From NCBI RefSeq assembly GCF_000952155.1, contig NZ_JYON01000013.1:1-64000 (forward strand): a stretch of 64,000 nucleotides of DNA, written 5' to 3'. The notes under the pieces are model-generated. The model was not told where the DNA came from, searched no databases, and saw nothing but the letters and a program-made list of their open reading frames with translations. This document shows, piece by piece, positions 53,370-62,582 of the stretch. The stretch is from Aliterella atlantica CENA595. Lineage in GTDB: Bacteria > Cyanobacteriota > Cyanobacteriia > Cyanobacteriales > Chroococcidiopsidaceae. The position numbers and the translations under genes are program-made. Position 1 is the stretch's first letter. The number at the start of each line of letters is the position of its first letter.

Positions 53370-53837
53370 ATGAAATTAGTGAAGACCAGCTTGATTCTAT
53401 TTGCTAGTCTAGGATTGCTCGGACTAGCAGCTTGTAATAACGAGCAAACTACCGATGTTAAGGTTTCCCCATCAGCCCAAGTAGAAACATCTCCAACCAC
53501 CTCCAACGACCAAGCCTCAGTACCGCAAGCCGGAGGGCAAGTAGTAGAATCAGGTGAGTACCATTTAGAGCTTGTACCGGAACCAGAAGCTAACGGCACT
53601 CATTTAGATTTTTATTTGCAAACAGGTGACAATCATCAACCAATTGCTGATGCTAAAGTGACGGCGCAAGTTCAATCGCCAGACGGAAAGCAGCAAACAT
53701 TAAACCTAACTTATGATGTTAGTGGCAAACACTACGCTGCATTGCTACCGGAAAAGGCAGCAGGTCAGTATCAAGTAAAAATCACCTCAGATATTAAGGG
53801 CGAAAAGGTAGACGGACGCTTCTCTTTCAATCTCTAA
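53370..53837 (+). CDS. Small lipoprotein, beta-sandwich, of the efflux operon
   Basis: 155 residues. Lipobox LAAC (LLGLAACNNEQTTDVKVSPS), a Ser/Thr-rich linker, then a beta-sandwich (HLELVPEPEANGTHLDFYLQ, TAQVQSPDGKQQTLNLTYDV, GQYQVKITSDIKGEKVDGRF) resembling YtkA/FixH-like domains found near copper proteins. It starts 5 bp after the pump gene. It may be a periplasmic metal-binding accessory, but no obvious His/Met/Cys ligand set is seen. Confidence 0.8.
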   Translation: MKLVKTSLILFASLGLLGLAACNNEQTTDVKVSPSAQVETSPTTSNDQASVPQAGGQVVESGEYHLELVPEPEANGTHLDFYLQTGDNHQPIADAKVTAQVQSPDGKQQTLNLTYDVSGKHYAALLPEKAAGQYQVKITSDIKGEKVDGRFSFNL

Positions 53838-53885
53838 ATTACTGTTTAGCACAACCCGAAATCAAACAATTAATTAGCCTAAATC

Positions 53886-54794
53886 ATGTCTGCTCACCAT
53901 CACCACGATCGCTCTCACACTCCTAAGAACTACAATCAAGCTTTTGTGATTGGCATTGTTCTTAATACTGGATTTGTTGCCATTGAAGCATTCTATGGAG
54001 TTTTTGCAAATTCCCTGGCTTTGCTTGCTGATGCTGGTCATAATTTGAGCGATGTTTTAGGGCTGTTGCTGGCTTGGGGAGCAAGTATTCTTTCGCGTCG
54101 CTTACCAACTCACCGTCATACTTACGGCTGGCGGCGTTCTTCTATTTTGGCAGCTTTGTTTAACGCTATTTTTCTGTTATTAGTTACTGGTGGGATTGCT
54201 TGGGAAGCTGTGCAACGCTTTTTAAATCCTCATCAAGTAGCTGGTAGTGTTGTGATTGGTGTAGCAGCGGTAGGAATTGCGATCAATACTATCACTGCTT
54301 TAATGTTTGCTCGCGATCGCGATTTAAATATCAAAGGAGCTTTCCTACACATGGCAGCCGACGCTATAGTATCTTTAGGCGTGGTGCTAGCTGGAATCGC
54401 AATCGTGGCGACTGGTTGGTTGTGGTTCGATCCGGTTGTGAGCTTAATTATTGTCGCAGTAATTGTTTTTGGTACTTGGCAGCTACTACAAGACTCTGTA
54501 AGTCTAGCTCTTGATGGCGTACCGCCAGGAATCGAACTACTTGCTGTAAAAACTTATTTAGAAGAAACTGAGGGTGTTGCTGAAGTTCACGATTTGCATA
54601 TTTGGGCAATGAGTACCACTGAGACAGCGCTAACTGCACATTTAGTTATGCCTCAAGGCTGTCCCAGTGATGCTTTTTTGAGTCAAATTAGTCAGCAGCT
54701 TCACGATTTATTTGGCATCGAACACTCTACAATTCAGGTAGAAACAGGCGATCGCAATTATCCTTGTTTTCTTGCGCCCCATCATACAGTTTAA
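53886..54794 (+). CDS. Cation diffusion facilitator (CzcD-like)
   Basis: 302 residues. His-rich start SAHHHHDRSH; metal site ALLADAGHNLSDVLGLLLAW (HxxxD) in TM2 and FLHMAADAIVSLGVVLAG (HxxxD) in TM5, the Zn/Co-type CDF signature; a His-bearing loop (RRLPTHRHTYGWRR); and a C-terminal ferredoxin-like domain (VHDLHIWAMSTTETALTAHL). It exchanges Zn, Co or Cd for protons. Probably the last gene of the efflux operon. Its stop overlaps that of the convergent adenosine deaminase gene. Confidence 0.94.
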   Translation: MSAHHHHDRSHTPKNYNQAFVIGIVLNTGFVAIEAFYGVFANSLALLADAGHNLSDVLGLLLAWGASILSRRLPTHRHTYGWRRSSILAALFNAIFLLLVTGGIAWEAVQRFLNPHQVAGSVVIGVAAVGIAINTITALMFARDRDLNIKGAFLHMAADAIVSLGVVLAGIAIVATGWLWFDPVVSLIIVAVIVFGTWQLLQDSVSLALDGVPPGIELLAVKTYLEETEGVAEVHDLHIWAMSTTETALTAHLVMPQGCPSDAFLSQISQQLHDLFGIEHSTIQVETGDRNYPCFLAPHHTV

Positions 54795-55804
54795 GCTTGC
54801 AGCAAGCTAGTTAGAATTGAAGCTGGGCGATCGCGACCGCCCCAAGCAAAAGCATGACGAAAAGCTGCTTCTTGACACGCTTTGAGTTGCTCGAAGTTAA
54901 TAATGTCATGAGTTAACAAGCTTTCATACTCAAATGGCAAGCGAACGTTGTGCAAGCCAGCGTTATCAGTACAAATAGCAATATCTACACCTGCATCAAA
55001 ACAGCGGTCAAATACTATCTTTAACTGCTTAATATCGTCCAAAGTGCCTGTTTTTAAGTAAGTTGTCGGACATACTTCCAAACACTGCTTGTTTCTTGCT
55101 ACTTCAGCTAATAACTCTGGATGCAATAAGGGAATTTGAATGCCATGCCCAATTCGCATCAAGTAAGGTAGCATTTCTGGGTAACATCCGGCGGTAGTTT
55201 CGTACAAGTGTCCGGTAGTTTTGACACCAAGCGATCGCGCGTACTCGTATAAGCCGATAAACTCATCTAATCGTTCTGCATAATGACTGTCTCCCCCAGC
55301 TATATCTATACCGCAGACATACTCTTGTTTGCTGGCTGCTAAGTCAATGATTGCTTTATTAACTTCATAAGGTAGCCGCGAGTGAGCGCATAATATTTGG
55401 CTGGTGACAATGGGATATTCAGGAACGCGACTAGCAATTCCCACCACATCAACAATTTCCGCCATTTTGTCAATGCGTTCTGACTGGCTCAAACTATCTG
55501 GCGTGCGGAGATATGGAGTGTAGCGCAGTTCTAAATAAGCTAAATTTTCAAATATATATGCGCCGCGAATTAATCGGTAGATAAAATAAGGCAGAGTTTG
55601 CACAGTTTGGACGCTTTCTACCAGCGTGTGCAGTTCTAGATATTCATCTAAAGTATTGCGCGATCGCGTGTAAAATTCTTCAAAATCAGGATAATCAGGA
55701 AACCGCTCGATTAAATCGCTAGCGTGACGCTGAAAGTAACGCCACAAAATTCGAGGTACGACAGAACCGCCTAAGTGACGGTGTAATTCAGCGTATAAAG
55801 TCAC
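54791..55804 (-). CDS. Adenosine deaminase family protein
   Basis: 337 residues. Metal-binding ELHRHLGGSVVPRILWRYF (HxH), GIDIAGGDSHYAERLDEFIG, TGHLYETTAGC (His after strand 5), GHGIQIPLLHPELLAEV and AICTDNAGLHNVRLPFEYE (aspartate ligand, normally SINTDDP in adenosine deaminases). The altered CTDNAG end suggests a distinct subgroup, possibly adenine- or adenosine-like deaminase. Ends within a 4-bp overlap with the CDF gene. Confidence 0.85.
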   Translation of the reverse strand: MTLYAELHRHLGGSVVPRILWRYFQRHASDLIERFPDYPDFEEFYTRSRNTLDEYLELHTLVESVQTVQTLPYFIYRLIRGAYIFENLAYLELRYTPYLRTPDSLSQSERIDKMAEIVDVVGIASRVPEYPIVTSQILCAHSRLPYEVNKAIIDLAASKQEYVCGIDIAGGDSHYAERLDEFIGLYEYARSLGVKTTGHLYETTAGCYPEMLPYLMRIGHGIQIPLLHPELLAEVARNKQCLEVCPTTYLKTGTLDDIKQLKIVFDRCFDAGVDIAICTDNAGLHNVRLPFEYESLLTHDIINFEQLKACQEAAFRHAFAWGGRDRPASILTSLLQA

Positions 55805-55970
55805 AGCGACCTCTATATTTATATGTTTAAATTACTTAATGCTAATATTAGCAAATTTTGCTTGACAAAATAGCCATTAAAGTACGCTCTTGCCATAGAG
55901 TAAAAACCTTTGTTGACAAAAGTTAAGGTATATGCTGATAATTGTAGTTTGTGAAAACTTTAATATTTAA

Positions 55971-57314
<1,344 letters not shown>

Positions 57315-57347
57315 ATTGTGTTTATTGTTTATATTTAGTTGGTTGTC

Positions 57348-57986
57348 ATGGAACTTACAGTTGAGTGTCAAAAACGGGCGGAAGGTAGCAAGCCGAGAGC
57401 TTTACGCCGAGAAGGTTTAATTCCTGCTAATTTGTACGGGCATAAAGGTGCAGAATCAATCGCGCTGACAGTCAAAGTGAAGACTTTGGAGACATTGCTT
57501 AAAAAAGCTTCGGTGAATAATACTGTGATTGATGTAAGTATTCCTGACTTGTCTTGGCGCGGGAAGACTTTGCTCAGGGAAGTGCAGGTGCATCCAGCTA
57601 AAAGATCGCCATATCATGTCAGCTTTTTTGCGATCGCATCTCAAGATAGTTTGGATGTGGAAGTGCCAATTCAACTTGTAGGCGAAGCTCCTGGAGTGAA
57701 ACTAGAAGGCGGCGTGTTAGATCAGGTGTTGGCTCAACTTGAGGTTAGATGCGCTCCTGATAGTATTCCTGATGCTATTGAGGTGGATATTTCTAATCTT
57801 CACCTTAAAGATATTTTGTATGTAAATCAGCTTGTTTTACCTGCGGGTATTACGGCTTTGGGTGAGCCTGAGCGGGCTGTGGTTTCGATTGTGCCTTCTA
57901 CTGTTAGCGCTGAGGCTGAGGCGATTATTGAGGAGGCTGTGGCTGATAGTAGTGAGGGTGCGGAAGCTGGTACGGAATCGGCTTAA
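57348..57986 (+). CDS. rplY: 50S ribosomal protein bL25 (Ctc form)
   Basis: 212 residues from the ATG at 57348 ([20 protein letters not shown]). N-terminal 5S-rRNA-binding domain ([40 protein letters not shown]) plus the C-terminal TL5/Ctc domain ([40 protein letters not shown]) and an acidic tail. It stands 33 bp after purA and ends in a terminator, so purA-rplY form a unit. A TTG three codons earlier opens the frame without support. Confidence 0.94.
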   Translation: MELTVECQKRAEGSKPRALRREGLIPANLYGHKGAESIALTVKVKTLETLLKKASVNNTVIDVSIPDLSWRGKTLLREVQVHPAKRSPYHVSFFAIASQDSLDVEVPIQLVGEAPGVKLEGGVLDQVLAQLEVRCAPDSIPDAIEVDISNLHLKDILYVNQLVLPAGITALGEPERAVVSIVPSTVSAEAEAIIEEAVADSSEGAEAGTESA

Positions 57987-58015
57987 GTTTTGGGGTAGTT
58001 TATTGTTGTATTATG

Positions 58016-58043
58016 CCAGGGGTTTGACTCCTGGTTTTTTTTT
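58016..58043 (+). terminator. Rho-independent terminator after rplY
   Basis: CCAGG (58016-58020) pairs with CCTGG (58030-58034), extended inward by GGT/ACT pairs, and is followed by nine or more T residues. Confidence 0.88.
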
Positions 58044-58117
58044 AACGAACCGCGTTCACGATAGTGTAGCGCAGCGTATAGACGCGAAGAGCGCGAAAAG
58101 AGGAGGTAAAACAAGAT

Positions 58118-59653
58118 ATGAGTGATGCTGTTGTGCCGGATTTGATTGAGCGGATGTTGGAGGCGGGGTTTTATCCTCATGGGGTGAGAGAGCCTGTTGA
58201 GTTGATTCAGACTCATGTTTCTTATGTGCTGCTTACTGGTGAGTTTGCTTATAAGGTGAAAAAATCCGTCAATTTTGGGTTTTTGGATTATTCTACGTTA
58301 GAGAAGCGGGAGCATTTTTGCAGGCAAGAGTTGGAGATGAATAAGCGGGGCGCTCCTGAGCTTTATTTGGAGGTGTTGCCGATTTCTCAGGATAATGGGA
58401 AGTTTGTTTTGGGTGGTTCTGGGGAGGCTGTGGAATATGTGCTGAAGATGCGGCAGTTTCCTCAAGATGTGCTGCTAAGTGAAATGTTTGAGCATGGTAG
58501 GTTGACTGAGGCTCAGATGGAGGAGTTGGGGAGGGTTGTAGCTCTGTACCATGCTAATGCTCAAAGTAGCGATCTCATTCGCTCTTTTGGTGAGGTGGCG
58601 CAGGTACGTCAAGCTATTGATGAAAATTACGAGCAAACTACTAAGTATATTGGCGGTCCTCAAAGTCAGGCTCAGTACGATGAAACTAAGCATTATACGG
58701 ATAGTTTTTTCGATGAGCGATCGCAATTATTTAGTAGTCGGATACAAAATAATTTTATTCGCGAGTGTCACGGCGATCTGCATTTGAGAAATATTTGTCT
58801 GTGGCAAGATAAAATTCTGCTGTTCGATTGTATTGAGTTTAATGAGCCGTTTCGCTTTGTCGATGTAATGTACGATGTGGCGTTCACGGTGATGGATTTG
58901 CAAGCTAGGCAATGTCCTGAGTTTGGGAATGCTTTTCTCAATACTTATGTGGAACAAACTGGCGATTGGGAAGGATTGCAGGTATTGCCTTTGTATTTGA
59001 GCCGTCAAGCTTATGTGCGTGCTAAGGTAACTTCGTTTTTGCTTGACGATCCTGGCGTACCAGCACAAGTTAAAGAAGAAGCTAAAGCAACTGCGGCTGA
59101 TTACTACAAATTGGCTTGGGAGTACACTAAACCCCATCAAGGAAGATTGATTTTGATGTCGGGTTTGTCGGGTTCGGGAAAAAGTACGACTGCAAAACAC
59201 TTGGCGCGGAAGTTGGATGCTATTGTGATTCGCTCTGATGCTGTTCGCAAGCATTTGGGTGGAATTGCGCTATCTGAGCGCGGCGGCGATGAACTTTATA
59301 CGCCCGAAATGACGCAGAAAACTTACGATCGCTTGCTGCAATTGGGAGTTATGCTGGCAAGCCAAGGTTTTACGGTAATTTTGGATGCCAAATACGATCG
59401 CACAGATTTAAGGATGAATGCGATCGACATGGCGGACTTTCAGCAAATACCTTTGCAAATTATCCACTGTAATGCCCCTATTGAAGTCTTGAAGGAGCGT
59501 TTGCAACAGCGGCGAGGTGATATTGCTGATGCTACTGCTGACTTGTTAGAGTCCCAAATTGCAGCCTCAGACGCGTTTACACCAGCAGAACAACCTTATG
59601 TGCGATCGCTAGATACCAGCCAACCTATTGCTGCCCAATTAACCAAAATATAA
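58118..59653 (+). CDS. Two-domain protein: aminoglycoside-phosphotransferase-like plus P-loop kinase
   Basis: 511 residues. Residues about 30-330 are APH/kinase-like: THVSYVLLTGEFAYKVKKSV, catalytic loop ECHGDLHLRNICLWQDKILL and FDCIEFNEPFRFVDVMYDVA (DFG-equivalent). Residues about 340-511 form a P-loop kinase: LMSGLSGSGKSTTAKHLARK (Walker A), RSDAVRKHLGG, VILDAKYDRTDLRM. This fusion is widespread in bacteria (annotated as AAA family ATPase) and its substrate is unknown. AGGAGG 11 bp before the ATG is an unusually strong ribosome site for this genome. Confidence 0.92.
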   Translation: MSDAVVPDLIERMLEAGFYPHGVREPVELIQTHVSYVLLTGEFAYKVKKSVNFGFLDYSTLEKREHFCRQELEMNKRGAPELYLEVLPISQDNGKFVLGGSGEAVEYVLKMRQFPQDVLLSEMFEHGRLTEAQMEELGRVVALYHANAQSSDLIRSFGEVAQVRQAIDENYEQTTKYIGGPQSQAQYDETKHYTDSFFDERSQLFSSRIQNNFIRECHGDLHLRNICLWQDKILLFDCIEFNEPFRFVDVMYDVAFTVMDLQARQCPEFGNAFLNTYVEQTGDWEGLQVLPLYLSRQAYVRAKVTSFLLDDPGVPAQVKEEAKATAADYYKLAWEYTKPHQGRLILMSGLSGSGKSTTAKHLARKLDAIVIRSDAVRKHLGGIALSERGGDELYTPEMTQKTYDRLLQLGVMLASQGFTVILDAKYDRTDLRMNAIDMADFQQIPLQIIHCNAPIEVLKERLQQRRGDIADATADLLESQIAASDAFTPAEQPYVRSLDTSQPIAAQLTKI

Positions 59654-59682
59654 ACCTGTATTTTCAATCTCTACCTAGTCCT

Positions 59683-59703
59683 AGACGTAGCAATGCTACG
59701 TCT
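59683..59703. repeat. Dispersed palindrome AGACGTAGC-AAT-GCTACGTCT
   Basis: A perfect 9-bp stem with 3-base loop between two plus-strand genes. The GACGTAGCAATGCTACGTC word is a familiar interspersed palindrome of cyanobacterial genomes. It may act as a weak terminator; a short T-poor stretch follows. Confidence 0.7.
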
Positions 59704-59726
59704 CTACATCTCCTTGTCTCCATCTA

Positions 59727-60515
59727 ATGTTCCTTTATCTATCCAAACTACTACCTCTATTCATCTATCCTCTAGGGTTTACGTGCGTGCTGCTAGTAGT
59801 GGCGTTGGTAATGTTATGGAAAAAATCGCGCTGGGTGGCTATTCCTGTTGTTGCAGCTTTACTAACTTTGCTTTTGACTAGCAATGGTTGGACTGCACTG
59901 GCTATGGTACGAAGTTTAGAATGGCAAAATATCCCTTCCCAACTTCCTTCAGCAGAGGCGATTGTTGTTTTGGGTGGTAGTACGAAAGCAGGTTTTCCGC
60001 CCCGCCCTGGTGTAGATTTGAGTGAAGAAGGCGATCGCGTTCTCTATGGCGCTACTTTGTATCGCCAAGGTTTAGCACCTTTAATTATTGTCAGCGGCGG
60101 ACGCATAGAATGGAAGGGTAGCGGTCCTCCTGAAGCTGAGGATATGACGGAAATTCTTACTCAAATTGGCGTACCGCGATCGGCTATTGTTCAAGAACCA
60201 AATTCTTACAATACTCACGACAATGCCGTGAATGTCAAAAAAATCCTGCAACAAAGGGGCATTAACCGGATTTTGTTGGTAACTTCAGCTATGCATATGC
60301 CGCGCAGTCTGGCTATCTTCAAACGCCAAAAAATCGATGCTGTTGCTGCACCTACTGATTTTCTCATTAGCAGCAATGAAATTCAAGAAATTCAAGGTAC
60401 TGTTGAAGCTAGGTTGTTAAACTTGTTGCCTGATAGCAGTCATTTACAAAATTTTACTCGCGCTTTAAAAGAGTATGTAGGGCTGCTAATCTACAAATTG
60501 CGCGGTTGGGCTTAA
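59727..60515 (+). CDS. DUF218 / YdcF-ElyC-like membrane protein
   Basis: 262 residues. Two N-terminal membrane segments (LLPLFIYPLGFTCVLLVVAL, WVAIPVVAALLTLLLTSNGW), then the DUF218 domain: AEAIVVLGGSTKAGFPPRPG, GDRVLYGATLYRQGLAPLII, VSGGRIEWKGSGPPEAEDM, NSYNTHDNAVNVKKILQQRG and VTSAMHMPRSLAIFKRQKID. Homologues ElyC and SanA affect envelope integrity in E. coli; the chemistry is unknown. Directly followed by a heptamer repeat array. Confidence 0.92.
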   Translation: MFLYLSKLLPLFIYPLGFTCVLLVVALVMLWKKSRWVAIPVVAALLTLLLTSNGWTALAMVRSLEWQNIPSQLPSAEAIVVLGGSTKAGFPPRPGVDLSEEGDRVLYGATLYRQGLAPLIIVSGGRIEWKGSGPPEAEDMTEILTQIGVPRSAIVQEPNSYNTHDNAVNVKKILQQRGINRILLVTSAMHMPRSLAIFKRQKIDAVAAPTDFLISSNEIQEIQGTVEARLLNLLPDSSHLQNFTRALKEYVGLLIYKLRGWA

Positions 60516-60516
60516 G

Positions 60517-60621
60517 CAGTGACCAGTTACCAGTTACCAGTGACCAGTTACCAGTGACCAGTTACCAGTGACCAGTTACCAGTGACCAGTTACCAGTGAC
60601 CAGTTACCAGTTACCAGTGAG
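60517..60621 (+). repeat. Heptanucleotide tandem array, alternating CAGTGAC and CAGTTAC
   Basis: Fifteen contiguous 7-bp units from 60,517. They mostly alternate GAC- and TAC-ending units, giving a 14-bp higher-order period, with two TAC-TAC breaks near each end. It begins 2 bp after the DUF218 stop. No spacers, so it is a short tandemly repeated repetitive (STRR) sequence, not CRISPR. Confidence 0.95.
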
Positions 60622-60736
60622 CAAATGAAATGAGCTTTAAATTCTAATATTTATAACTCATGACAGAGATATCTGTTGAAACTGCGTGACACACTCCTAA
60701 GTAAATTGTCTCAATCAAAATCTACTAGGAGCAAGT

Positions 60737-60952
60737 ATGAACTTAGGAGATAAGTTTAGGGATTTAATCGGCGATCGCACCAGACGGCGTGATGATGACG
60801 ATCGGCGGGGTAGATACCGCGATGATGATGACGATCGCCGCAGACGGCGCGATGACGATGATGACGATGATGAACGTAGCTACAGATACCGCGATGATGA
60901 TGACGATCGCCGCAGACGGCGCGATGACGATGATGACGATGATGACGATTAG
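60737..60952 (+). CDS. Asp/Arg repeat protein
   Basis: 71 residues: MNLGDKFRDLIGDRTRRRDD followed by two 24-residue repeats (DNA period 72 bp) of the form RYRDDDDDRRRRR then DDDDDDDE. Alternating acidic and basic blocks make a neutral, highly charged, disordered chain that could self-associate. It starts with a plausible ribosome site (GGAGCAAG). I know of no assigned function. Nearby genes (DUF218, acylphosphatase) give no hint. Confidence 0.65.
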   Translation: MNLGDKFRDLIGDRTRRRDDDDRRGRYRDDDDDRRRRRDDDDDDDERSYRYRDDDDDRRRRRDDDDDDDDD

Positions 60953-61086
60953 TTAGCGATCCTGCTTCTAACTTTACAAGCTGTATAACTGTTAGTCGCA
61001 GTTGTACGGCTTTTTGCTGGCTTCGGGAAAAGAGCGATCGCTTACTGATTTAATAAATATGTACTGACTTAATGCGATCGTCGCAA

Positions 61087-61365
61087 ATGGATAATTTAAG
61101 GCGCTGTCATATTTTTGTTTCGGGAAGAGTGCAAAAAGTTGGCTTTAGGTATGCAGTTTTGCAAGCAGCAACCAAATCTAAAGTTAATGGTTGGGTGAGA
61201 AATCTTCCTGATGGTAGAGTAGAAGCGGTTTTTGAAGGAAATAGTAGCAATATCGAGCAAATGCTACTTTCTATCCGTCAAGTACAACATCCTGCTGAAG
61301 TTAAAGATATTATACTTGAATATCAATCATTAGAAGGTATCCAAGGATTTGAGATTCGGCGGTGA
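61087..61365 (+). CDS. Acylphosphatase
   Basis: 92 residues from the ATG at 61087 (61072 is a further in-frame ATG inside a HIP1-like word). RRCHIFVSGRVQKVGFRYAV has the phosphate loop GRVQKVGFR with the catalytic Arg, and KVNGWVRNLPDGRVEAVFEG supplies the catalytic Asn. It hydrolyses carboxyl-phosphates such as acetyl phosphate or 1,3-bisphosphoglycerate. Monocistronic. Confidence 0.95.
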   Translation: MDNLRRCHIFVSGRVQKVGFRYAVLQAATKSKVNGWVRNLPDGRVEAVFEGNSSNIEQMLLSIRQVQHPAEVKDIILEYQSLEGIQGFEIRR

Positions 61366-61532
61366 TATCAAAATAGTTACGATTTTATGATGCAGTTTAT
61401 GTAGACTTTAAGCTAAAATAACCGAGCGAAAAATTTGTTATTTAATTGCCATATTTTATATACTTAAACTTTTAGTAAACCTCTATTTTTACAGTTAATA
61501 TTGAATAATTACCCCAATCGCATCTAGGAAAT

Positions 61533-62582
61533 ATGTCTCATCAAAACCATCTGTCAAATACGCACATCCAAGAGTCTCACACGTTAATAACTCCCGAACA
61601 AATCAAAAAGAAGTTACCTCTAAGTCATACAGCAGAAAAAACTGTCCTCAAGTTCAGAAAAGAAATCGAGCAAATATTAGAATTTCAAGATAGTAGAAAG
61701 TTTGTAGTAGTTGGTCCTTGTTCTATTCACGATGTCAAATTGGCTGAAGAATATTCGCAGAAGTTAAAGGCATTAGCTGACAGAGTACAAGATAAGCTAC
61801 TGCTAATTATGCGAGTTTATTTTGAGAAACCGCGTACAACTGTAGGCTGGAAAGGATTAATTAACGATCCTGATATGGATGATTCTTTTCATATTGAAAA
61901 AGGCATATTGATTGCTCGCGAACTATTAATAAAAATTACAGAGTTGGGCTTGCCTACTGCTACAGAGGCTCTCGACCCGATTATACCTCAATATATTGGT
62001 GAATTAATTTCTTGGTCGGCGATTGGAGCGCGTACTACTGAGTCGCAAACTCACCGAGAAATGGCAAGCGGTTTATCTATGCCTGTAGGTTTTAAAAATG
62101 GTACTGATGGCGGTATTATGGTAGCTCTAAATGCTTTAGAATCTGCCAAAAGCCCGCACAATTTTCTCGGTATCAATCCTAAAGGGCAAGTAAGTACATT
62201 TAAAACTAAAGGTAATGCTCACGGACATATTATCTTACGCGGTGGTAGTAAGCCTAATTTTGATGCGGAAAGCGTACTAGATGCAGAAGCAAAATTGAAA
62301 AAAGCAAATTTGCCCCCGCGAATTGTAATTGATTGCAGTCATGGCAATTCTAATAAAGATTACAAGCGCCAAGCAGGGGTTTTTGAAGATGTAATTCAAC
62401 AAATTATCGATGGTAATACATCTATCGTCGGTATGATGTTGGAATCAAATATATATGAAGGTAGCCAAGCATTACCTAGAGATTTGACACAACTTAAATA
62501 CGGCGTTTCGGTGACAGATAAATGTATTGGTTGGGAGGAAACAGAAAGAATTATTTTGGATGCTCACCAGCGTTTGAAATAG
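61533..62582 (+). CDS. 3-deoxy-7-phosphoheptulonate synthase (class I, AroFGH type)
   Basis: 349 residues: FVVVGPCSIHDVKLAEEYSQ, MRVYFEKPRTTVGWKGLIND, WSAIGARTTESQTHREMASG, GFKNGTDGG, HIILRGGSKPNF and IDCSHGNSNKDYKRQ are the class I (microbial type Ia) signatures. It condenses PEP and erythrose-4-phosphate, the first step to aromatic amino acids. Which amino acid inhibits it cannot be read from the sequence alone. Its stop abuts the stop of the convergent gamma-glutamyltransferase gene. Confidence 0.96.
   Translation: MSHQNHLSNTHIQESHTLITPEQIKKKLPLSHTAEKTVLKFRKEIEQILEFQDSRKFVVVGPCSIHDVKLAEEYSQKLKALADRVQDKLLLIMRVYFEKPRTTVGWKGLINDPDMDDSFHIEKGILIARELLIKITELGLPTATEALDPIIPQYIGELISWSAIGARTTESQTHREMASGLSMPVGFKNGTDGGIMVALNALESAKSPHNFLGINPKGQVSTFKTKGNAHGHIILRGGSKPNFDAESVLDAEAKLKKANLPPRIVIDCSHGNSNKDYKRQAGVFEDVIQQIIDGNTSIVGMMLESNIYEGSQALPRDLTQLKYGVSVTDKCIGWEETERIILDAHQRLK

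Noticed and set aside
60517-60621. CRISPR array
   Set aside because: Units are contiguous heptamers without spacers.
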